Program-made: the position numbers and the translations under genes
The notes under the pieces: generated by a model
What the model was told of the DNA's origin: nothing
The model's database searches: none
Seen by the model: the letters and a program-made list of their open reading frames with translations, nothing else
In this document: piece after piece, positions 56,345 to 64,000 of the stretch
Layout: every line of letters starts with the position of its first letter
Position numbering within the stretch: position 1 is the first letter of the stretch
From: Chaetoderma sp. LZ-2023a
Taxonomy: Eukaryota > Mollusca > Caudofoveata > Chaetodermatida > Chaetodermatidae
Length of the DNA: 64,000 nt
Direction: 5' to 3'
Assembly (NCBI GenBank): GCA_034401795.1
Contig: CM067371.1
Coordinates: 81,302,628-81,366,627 of the forward strand

Positions 56345-56840
56345 AAAGGCTGTGGAATTAAACTAGTGTACTGGAAAGCTGTTGAACATTTTGAAACTAA
56401 TCTGACCTGAAAAAAACCTGTTGCTGCCATATGAAGCAACATCTTTTGAAAGTAAAATTACAAATGTAGTAAGTATAAAGTACTCAGCAGATTATCTGAT
56501 CGGAATCAATTTGTTGTTGCAAGTAATGAAAGTAATAAATTATTTTCAAAATATTTAAATTGCTACTTGAAATTAAGAAAACATGAAAGCTCATGGACAT
56601 TTTGAAGCTAATTTCACTTGAAACTGTTTTATGGCCCCCATGGTAGATGGCGGATTATCTTATCATAGAAAGTTAATGCTCTAAGGAAATCTGTTCAACA
56701 CTTTGAAACTAATTTCACTGAAAAATGTTGATACCTATGGTAGCAAAGCTTTCAGTTAAATTAGTTTCAAAACATTCAACCAATTATTTCTTACAATAAG
56801 ATTAATGTTTGTTATATGGCATGCCTGGGTTGAAAGGGTT
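56345..56840. mobile_element. Three diverged H1-C hairpins
   Basis: Left arms start near 56365 (GCTGTTGAACATTTTGAAAC), 56598 (GACATTTTGAAGCTAATTTC) and 56692 (TGTTCAACACTTTGAAACTA). Only the last has a clear right arm (TTAGTTTCAAAACATTCAAC) and a GAAAGGGTTA end. Confidence 0.6.
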
Positions 56841-57089
56841 AGAGGAAGAAATATATATGTACATCTATGAAGGCTGTGGAATTAAACTACAATTAGTGTC
56901 TTATTATTTTGGAAACGAGTTGATTGAAATTTGTTATTGCATATATCTGAAATGGATTCAGTTCTGTCAGTATATTATATCAGTGGTTATAGTGGTATTT
57001 TGTTTCCGTTATATATCTCAATTTGGTTGACTACATTAAAGGTTTTATGATGACATTGATGTTCACATAGTTCTTCATAATAATTATCA

Positions 57090-57240
57090 GTCAAAGTAAC
57101 TAATGTAACAGAAATGTAACTTTAATTACATTATGCAAAGTAACTGAAATGTAACTAGTTACATTGCTCAACAAATGTAACTGTAACTGACATAGTGCAA
57201 TGTAACTGTAACTAGTTACATTTAAATGTAACTGACCCTA
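57090..57240. repeat. GTAACT-rich degenerate repeat, second block
   Basis: AAGTAACTGAAATGTAACTA and GTTACATTTAAATGTAAC; resembles internal parts of some hAT elements, but no ends or target duplication were seen. Confidence 0.75.
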
Positions 57241-57980
57241 GGCCTGGCAAGTTGTTTTCGAGAAGACATTTTAATTTTACCATTGCCTAAGTATGGGAGC
57301 TTTTGGCTGGCAAAATATCCAAGATGGCTGCCAAACCGTTTATCCGACAGTTTCGCAACTGGAAATTTGAAATAAGCATACATAAAAAACTATATAAAAC
57401 TAACTTCGGCTTCAAAATCCATCAAATAAAAAATCCAATATGACCGCCAAACATGCTACAGTTTGATAGGTCCACAGCAGCCACTTTTTTATGTATCAAC
57501 CTCCCGTGAATAAATTTTATCGGCACTTAGGTCCTAATCATATCTCCCAAATTTTGGCCTGATCCATTTAGTGGTTCTGGAAAAGTAATTTTCATGAAAA
57601 TTAGGTCATCCAAGATGGCTGAAAACCGTTTGGCCAATCAAGTTCCTTTGAACATATTTGGTTCAGCTCTTGCACTAAATGATATTTCATCAGTTTTGAA
57701 CCGATCCCATACGTGGTTTCGGAGATTTTTTAGAAGTTTCTAAAAATTGGGCAAAATCCAAGATGGCAACCGGCCAAATTGGTCCATCGCCTTCCTTTGA
57801 ATAAACTTGGATCTCTATGCCCTAAGGATGTTTCCTGCGAAATTTGGTTGAAATCCACCCAGTGGTTCTTGAAAGTCATTTAAATAAAAAGTTAATGATG
57901 GATGCCTGATGACAGGCGGACAGATGGATGGATAGACGATGTACAGTCGTCATGGCATAAGCTCACTTGGCCTTTCAGGA
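57241..57980 (+). repeat. Dispersed repeat E, longest copy
   Basis: Cycles of ATCCAAGATGGC with GGTTTCG/GTGGTTCT and TTGAAC words; ends with a GACAGGCGGACAGATGGATG tail. Confidence 0.6.
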
Positions 57981-58515
57981 CAGATCAGCTAATAAATAAA
58001 ATAGCAATAATGAGGTTATATAATTATGGATATTCGGTGTCAATTTTTAGCCACATTTAAGTCACTATATAATATTATTTATCACATACACAAGCTTATA
58101 TCTCAATGCATAATTAGTGATAAACAAAAATACTGCACAATGTTAACTAATAGCTAGTGATAAATAGAATCTCAAACTCATTATTTCTTATTAAATTTAA
58201 CACATTCATTTAGCAAGATCTCATTTGAAACTCGCCAAAGCTTGTTCCAATTGAGATATTACTAAACATGTGTGATACATTTAATGTGAAATGGTAACTT
58301 GTTTGCAAACCTCTATTTATCTGGTTTGCTTTTCTGCATTCGATAGTCCTGTGAATGAGATTAGAGAGTTTTGAACATAATTTGACTAGGTGCTACTGTT
58401 GCTGTGTCAAAATAAACAACAGAATGTGTTTTATTGTAAATCTATCAAAGACAAACCATTCATACACTTGGCAGACTTTGAGCTACATGAGTATATGATG
58501 CCATATACTTGAGTG

Positions 58516-58938
58516 TAGGCTTGTGCGATTATTGCGTTGAGTGATCGCGATCGATTATTAAAAAATAATCGTGATTACTCGATTAATCAGCTTGGATACA
58601 AATTACCAAGACATAGCAACAAAAGAATGTCAGTGAAAAAAATTGCAATGGTGTTTAAAAAAGCCCGTTTACGGGGCAAGAGACTATTTTTGAAAATGTA
58701 TCACTGGAATGCCTTGCTTAAGTCTTCTCTTGCCCTGCAAATGGACATACATTCACTAAGCAAAATGTCATTTTTCATGACTGATCACATTAAAAAGTAA
58801 TTAAAAGTTAGGTTTTGAAATATTTTATTCAAGAGAAAATATTCACGATTATTCAATTATTTAATTTTTAATCATATAGATTCACGATTTAAAACATGAT
58901 TGCGAGTTTCGATTTAACCACCTAATCGCGCACGCCTA
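58516..58938. mobile_element. hAT-type MITE with perfect 8-bp target duplication
   Basis: Termini TAGGCTTGTGCGATTA and TAATCGCGCACGCCTA differ at two positions as an inverted repeat. CTTGAGTG lies directly outside both ends (58508-58515 and 58939-58946). An 8-bp duplication with TAGG-type ends is typical of the hAT superfamily. No transposase; an H2 piece sits inside. Confidence 0.85.
58660..58775. mobile_element. H2 piece nested in the hAT MITE
   Basis: CGGGGCAAGAGACTATTTTT, CACTGGAATGCC, then the opposite-arm AAGTCTTCTCTTGCCCTGC; the centre of the hairpin is deleted. Confidence 0.65.
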
Positions 58939-59314
58939 CTTGAGTGACTGATCAGATACCTTCATTAACCAATGGATACCTGGTGGTCTCTCATGGTTCA
59001 TACAAGAATTTGACTGATTCATTCAAGCACTTTTCAAGGACTATGTCTCAAGTTGCCAAGGACTAAAACTTGGCTATCTTGAGGGGCTGTAAGAAATTTG
59101 GCAAATTAGATGTTCTGAAATGACATCTGCTGCTGTGCTGAGTGACAATAAAAACAAGTATTTACAAGGCCATTATTGCTATTTCAAAGTATTTTTCAAG
59201 TCAAATTTCAAATTGAAGCACTTTCAAGGACTAATGTCAAAATTCAAGTATTTTTCAAATTTGTACAAACCCAGTCTCTTCATACAGGTGAATTGCTATA
59301 GGATAAGTCACCTA

Positions 59315-59555
59315 TCTAAACCCTTTGATAACCTAATCGGCCCTAAAACAGCCTCTGCAGTGATTTGATGAATGTACATTCGCAGGCCAAGAGAAGAACA
59401 CTTTTGAAAATTTACAAATAAAATGCCTGGTTTTGGTAACCAATCTAGTTACCCTGGTGGTAAATTCTCAAAAATAGTCTTTCGTGACTTGTAAAAGGAC
59501 CTTAATAAGCAAGTATCCAGATTCTCCAGACCAATTTTGATCATTAAAGGTTTAA
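59315..59555. mobile_element. H2 hairpin MITE, diverged
   Basis: AAACCCTTTGATAACC start, GCAGGCCAAGAGAAGAAC arm, CCTGGTTTTGGTAACC centre, AAAGGTTTAAG end. Confidence 0.65.
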
Positions 59556-59724
59556 GTGACCACTGATGTTTGACACCAATAAATACAGGTGGTCTCTGAA
59601 GCGTGTCTGAATATTTATTATTCTTGTATATAAGCCTGCTTCAGAATAAAGTACAGCTCATAAATAAATTAATTGTGTCAAAAACAAAAGCATGTTACTT
59701 AGTGAAATTTTGAACACAATGTAA

Positions 59725-59835
59725 GAAATGTTCTGTTGAATATCTAAGAACTTAATTTGACTGGAAGCCATTGCTGCCTGAGGCATTACATTTGCAATCA
59801 AATTACGTCTGCAATATTCACCAGTACGTTTTATT
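59725..59835 (+). mobile_element. H1-C copy, diverged
   Basis: TGTTCTGTTGAATATCTAAG, ATTGCTGCCTGAGGCA loop, right arm CTGCAATATTCACCAG. Confidence 0.6.
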
Positions 59836-59935
59836 TCGTTTTAGAAACATGTGAAGTTAATTTTGTTCTGTACTGTATTGTTAATTATCTCAAGCTACAT
59901 GTTTCCTGCCACTGTCTATTAACTCATGCACCCAT

Positions 59936-60322
59936 AATGGACCCTTCCAGTTATAGCTATGCCCTGTCCATCTATAGCTAAGCTCCACCCAGTACCAACA
60001 CCTAATTTGTGTCGGGATAGATCGATCTCTGTACTCCCTGACTATCAATTTCCAGAAGACTAAGTCACTATACACACGGTAAGCTGTAGAATATTTTGAA
60101 ACTAATTTGACTGGGTGCTGTTGCTGCCTGTCAAATTAGTTTCAAAATATTCACCAGCATGTTTATTAAATAGCAAAGACATACAATTCACACATGTCAG
60201 ACTATTAAGCGTTTAAGATGGACTAAATCGAGTCATGCTGTAATTGATTATGACATTATCCTACACACCACTTACTTGGTTATGACATCATATGCTGGAT
60301 GGATAAACTGGAGAGTTCCATT
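59936..60322 (+). mobile_element. H1-A MITE with CpG-decayed CRE sites
   Basis: AATGGACCCTTCCAG and CTGGAGAGTTCCATT ends, GCTAAGCTCCACCC, GATCGATC, CACGGTAAGCTG and the core at 60087-60160. Where other A copies have TGACGTCA this one has TGACATTA and TGACATCA. Confidence 0.85.
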
Positions 60323-60496
60323 CATAAACACAGTTTCAAGGGAATAAAATACACCCACATGATGTAAGGATAAACACATATTGAGTGAATGATTTTAGTG
60401 CCAACAGGATCAACGATGTTCATTGGATCTATTTAGTATATAATATTTATTAGTGTTTTAATAACATCATGTAGTAAATATCAACTAATTTATGTG

Positions 60497-60706
60497 TTAA
60501 CCCTTTCACTGACAAATCTCGGAAACAGTATACTATTTACGATTTAAACATATCCTGTTGAATATCGTGAAATTAATTTGACAGTAGAACGACTTCCAGA
60601 CAAATTCATTTCAAAATATCAACCGTTTTACTGTATTGCTGCCTTGAAAATGACATTGGGGGGGGGGGGGGGGGGGGTGGCGGCTTCATCGGTGAAAGGG
60701 TTAATG
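60497..60706 (+). mobile_element. H1-C MITE, TTAA ends, with a G-run
   Basis: TTAA|CCCTTTCACTGA and CATCGGTGAAAGGG|TTAA ends match in 11 of 12 positions. The core lacks a loop, and a run of about 18 G lies at 60658-60677. Confidence 0.85.
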
Positions 60707-60719
60707 CTATGGATAGAAT

Positions 60720-60815
60720 GGAGGGATTGAATAATTTGAAACTAATTCGACTGGATTATATACAACAAGAGTTCCTGATCGAATTAGTTCCAGACTATTC
60801 CTAACATCAAAGAGA
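60720..60815. mobile_element. H1-C related hairpin
   Basis: TTGAATAATTTGAAACTAAT and GAATTAGTTCCAGACTATTC arms around ACAACAAGAG. Confidence 0.55.
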
Positions 60816-60884
60816 CGTTGTCATGTTTGACATGTATGGGTGAAATGTTAAGATTATTGATTATTGTACAGATAAACACGTAAC

Positions 60885-61122
60885 CCATTAATACTCGTAT
60901 CAGCCAAAAATGGATTCTGCTGTGGTCTTGAGAAATCTCCATTTGCAGAGCAGGAGAAGACTATTTTTGAAAAGTTACCACTGGAATGATTGGCTCGATA
61001 ACAGAGCCAGTCACCCCAGTGGTAAATTGTCAAATATAGTCTTTTCTTGGTCTGCCAATGGACATTTTCTATGAGAAAATTGAAATTTTCTTGACCACAT
61101 TCGAGAGTCAACGGGTTAATAA
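60885..61122. mobile_element. H2 hairpin MITE
   Basis: ATTAATACTCGTATCAGCC start, AGGAGAAGACTATTTTTGA arm, GGCTCGATAACAGAGCC centre, GAGAGTCAACGGGTTAA end. Confidence 0.85.
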
Positions 61123-61594
61123 ATTATTTTCAATGAAAATAGAATGAACATATTTTAGATCTACAGAATAATTCTTAGTGGATTCCTTAGTATCTTGTTC
61201 TCAGGATCTATAAGTATATCTGCTATCCACAGTGTATATATAGTTACGGGTACTAGAATGTAGCAGAATCGTCACTGACTTATTAATTACCATATATATG
61301 GAAAATCAATCTAATGATAAAGAATATAATGTTGGGTGGAAATTGATAACAATATTTGTTACTAGATATTCATTTGCACATGTATATTTTATAAGTACCT
61401 TGTTACATGTACATAACTTTTTGGGAACTGGGCTAATTAATTAATTAAGTGTATGTTATGAGCCCCAGTGAAAGTATGGACAATGACCCTGAGGTGTCTC
61501 GAAAGCCAAGGCATGATCGTCATACCACCGTCGCCTCCTCATTGTCCCCTTATCCGTTACGCACAAGAAACGAAAAAGTATTTATGATTTAGGA

Positions 61595-61720
61595 ATTTTT
61601 CAGTTGAATATTGTGAAACTAATTTGACTGGGAGCTGTTATAGGTAACAACAGGCTCCAGTCAAATTAGTTTCAAGATATTCAACAGCTTCCCTGTCTTG
61701 AAATTTAGACACTGTGAATT
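61595..61720 (+). mobile_element. H1-C hairpin
   Basis: AGTTGAATATTGTGAAACTA and GTTTCAAGATATTCAACAGC arms; short loop CTGTTATAGGTAACAACAG. Confidence 0.8.
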
Positions 61721-61824
61721 TAATGGTTAAAGGTTGAATTACTATCATATACACTAATTAATTAATTTGTAAATAGCTTGTCTCTATGAGATACAAACAG
61801 AAGTAACCATTTCAAACACGGATA

Positions 61825-62130
61825 TAAAAATTAAGGTGTTGAAAATTTTGAGTTCTTTTTGCTTCTAAGTCTAATTATTCTCAAAACATTCAACAGATTA
61901 TTTGTCAGTCTGGTTCTAAATTAAATCATTAGAATTTCAGAGTTTAAATGGCTAACCATTTAGCCCATGAAATTCCAGTGTCTAAATTTCAAGGCAACTA
62001 TATTTTGAAAGAAATTTGACTGGAACCTGTGGTTACCATGGGAAGCAACAGTTCCCAGTCAAATTAGTTTCAAAATAGTCAACAAAATTTCATTGCATCA
62101 GAAAGAATTTATAATTTTTGGTGTTTGATA
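61825..62130 (+). mobile_element. Two H1-C copies, one degenerate
   Basis: A weak copy at 61830-61910 (TTCTCAAAACATTCAACAG). A better one at about 61960-62100: AATTCCAGTGTCTAAATTTC, left arm TATTTTGAAAGAAATTTGAC, GGAAGCAACAG, full right arm. Confidence 0.65.
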
Positions 62131-62696
62131 GTTAAACAATACACACCAAGTTTTGCATATTATTTCTGCAAAGTATGCTTTGTTTATACCTTCCATAACC
62201 TCCATCAGAGCGTATTTATCATAACTCACCGACAAATTGAATATTAAATTTGTTTACTTTAAACATAGCAAGAATTTGTTCTGTTTTATTATACTCCATG
62301 CCTGATTGGGTTTGACTGTGCATATTGCAGCAGAGTAGTATCCATATATGTATGTTCATTCATACAACATTTTCTCGACAAAATTATTCATTATTCTATA
62401 TTGGAATGTGTGCTAACAATTATCCCATTTTCGGTGTCATGTGGCTAAGAGTATTTCTACTCCCCTTGACCATGAAGCTGTCTGTGTATTACTACCCACG
62501 TACTCATTTCTACTTCTGCCTGCTGATATGCAGAGAGAAGTGAAGGAGACTCAAGTATACATTTCCAATGCCTGTGTGAGTCAGCAACAAGAAACAGACT
62601 GGGTTCATCAGTTTAGTTTGTTGCCGCACCAAGTTTTCTATCCAAACGGTTAGTTTAGTGGCGCACATTAGTTCTCTAGACATTATTATGATATAT

Positions 62697-62795
62697 ATAA
62701 TGATGATGATGATGGTGATGATGTTGATGGATGATGATGGTGGTGGTGGTGATGGTGATGATGATGATGGTGATGATGATGACGATGACGATGTT
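62697..62795. repeat. (GAT/GGT)n imperfect microsatellite
   Basis: GATGATGATGGTGATG and similar units. Confidence 0.93.
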
Positions 62796-62824
62796 GTGAC
62801 TTTCTGTGGCTGGATGGAGTGGAA

Positions 62825-63047
62825 ACTTCTTTAATTCTTTCATCAATGAATTTCCCATATCACAATTTCAAGACGATAGTATAGGAAAGTTGTGGAATAT
62901 TTTGAAATTAATATGACTAGAAGTAACTGCTTCCTTAGGCAGCAATGGCTTCCAGTTATATTAACTTCAAAATATTCAACAGAATAAGCTATTTCATTGG
63001 AAAGAATTTACTTTTTCAGGTACCTGTCAGTAAAATGGTTAAGCTCC
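62825..63047 (+). mobile_element. H1-C MITE
   Basis: TTAATTCTTTCATCAATG start, GTGGAATATTTTGAAATTAA, CTTAGGCAGCAATGG loop, right arm CTTCAAAATATTCAACAG, CAGTAAAATGGTTAA end; TTAA on both sides. Confidence 0.8.
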
Positions 63048-63524
63048 AATCAGTTTTCTTCAATCTTCTCCATTGTGTCATGTCGATTGCAAACATCCTA
63101 ACCTCTGTTAGAATCTTTTTGTCTTTACGGGTCCTCGATTACATTTTATTAGGTCTGATCACAAAACACTTAAGATGTTTCTTGCATGTTGGCCTGTGCG
63201 TGTATGATACATGTACTTGTTGGCACCCAGGAGTGAAAACCTAATGCTATTTCTGGGTGGGTGTATTCTCTGGTATGCAAAGAAAATGTCCAAATATTGT
63301 CCATGATTTCAAGGATGAGATGCTCATGTTTTTTTCACAAAAATAATTCATTATGACACACAGTAACCAAGGATGTGCTAAGATAATATACAGTAGCCAA
63401 CAAACACGTCAGCCAATAAGAGTGATTTTAAAACGAACATGGCAGTGTGTATGTTAAACATTACGCATGACGACTGCCTAAACGTCTGCCTGTTGAATTT
63501 CTGCAGACTATATATTTCATGGGA

Positions 63525-63645
63525 TTTAACTTTGGATATGCTGAATATGTTGAAATCAATTTGACTGAAAGTTGTTGGTGACTAAGCCACCAACAACTTT
63601 CAGTCAATTGTTTTCAAAATATTCAGCAGCTCAAGAGTTATTGCT
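63525..63645 (+). mobile_element. H1-related hairpin
   Basis: GATATGCTGAATATGTTGAA and TTTTCAAAATATTCAGCAGC arms with matching loop arms GTTGTTGGTGAC and CCACCAACAAC; arm changes are compensated. Confidence 0.75.
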
Positions 63646-63814
63646 CATTGAAATTATTGTCTGGTGGCTTGCAGCAGTCAGACAGTTACATGTAAGAACT
63701 TTTCTAGTGCTTTTCTTATTCAGGCTATTGTGATCTTAAACTTAGACGCCAAAATCAAGAAAAAAATTTCAAATCCATCACGTGTCATGACAATTGATTC
63801 TATTTGTGACAGTG

Positions 63815-63910
63815 AAGTCTTGGGATCGAGTGAAATTAGTTTCAAAATATTCAACAGCTTTCCTGTATATTTGCCTTTAAGTTGAGACACTGAAATTTCA
63901 AGAATCAAAG
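63815..63910 (+). mobile_element. H1 right half
   Basis: GTGAAATTAGTTTCAAAATA, TTCAACAGCTTTCCTGTATA and TTGCCTTTAAG; the left arm is missing. Confidence 0.6.
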
Positions 63911-64000
63911 CGCTATCTGGACATAACTATTTCCATTGAGCAACTGTAATTTCAGTCCTTCACATCTTGAGCACAAAATCTATAAACTATCTCACATTTT

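Larger units (their letters stand above)
58320..58960 (+). mobile_element. H1-B MITE interrupted by a hAT MITE
   Basis: Left part: a reduced core (AACATAATTTGACTAGG), ATCTATCAAAGACAAACC and TATACTTGAGTG. The tail resumes after the insertion with ACTGATCAGATACCTTC. Confidence 0.7.

Noticed and set aside
62676..62858. Ile/His-rich minus-strand frame
   Set aside because: Encoded by a GAT/GGT microsatellite.

Overview
The window is animal nuclear DNA, AT-rich and crowded with repeats. It looks like a marine invertebrate (deuterostome or lophotrochozoan), but I cannot name the species. The grounds are BTB-BACK-Kelch genes, spliceosomal intron signals, Tc1/mariner and hAT elements, APE-type LINEs and dense hairpin MITEs. 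No prokaryotic genes, CRISPR array or operon structure is visible.

Three paralogous Kelch-like (KLHL) genes lie on the + strand and are the only well-supported host genes. Gene 1 has its BACK+Kelch terminal exon at 5230-6732, and its BTB exon is not recognisable here. Gene 2 has a complete 598-codon reading frame at 23201-24997. Gene 3 has a complete 674-codon frame at 51258-53282. All are probable substrate adaptors for cullin-3 ubiquitin ligases. Their Kelch repeats align with one another, so they look like an old tandem family. Genes 2 and 3 have uninterrupted coding sequence behind an intron in the 5' leader; gene 1 is split at the BTB/BACK boundary.

Almost everything else is mobile DNA. 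Hairpin family H1 has a core of TTGAATATTTTGAAAC...GTTTCAAAATATTCAAC and dozens of copies, in three flank types. H1-A ends in AATGGACCTTTCCAG and carries TGACGTCA (CRE) palindromes. H1-B ends in AATGGAGGGATCC. H1-C ends in TTAA plus CCCTTT. Family H2 (GAGCCAGTCATTCCAGTGG hairpin) also ends at TTAA. There are also two foldback families (H3, H4), an ACGTTGAAA-type palindrome, a hAT MITE with a perfect 8-bp target duplication, and an intact Tc1-like transposon (31502-33161) sitting inside a decayed LINE. LINE remnants lie at 9420-12660 (endonuclease, RT and zinc-knuckle pieces), 29560-33360, 41147-41880, 46490-47270 and 49290-49475.

By region: 1-5.2 kb repeats and unassigned sequence; 5.2-6.7 kb KLHL gene 1; 6.7-22 kb MITEs, a LINE and unassigned DNA; 22-25 kb KLHL gene 2 with a 5'-leader intron that is mostly trinucleotide repeat; 25-31 kb MITEs and microsatellites; 29.5-33.4 kb a LINE split by Tc1; 33.4-51 kb mixed repeats; 51-53.3 kb KLHL gene 3; 53.3-64 kb MITEs in a CpG-poor stretch. 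The main points for follow-up are the H1 family as a portable carrier of CRE sites and splice donors, its contact with KLHL genes 1 and 2, and the CpG-poor domain on the right.
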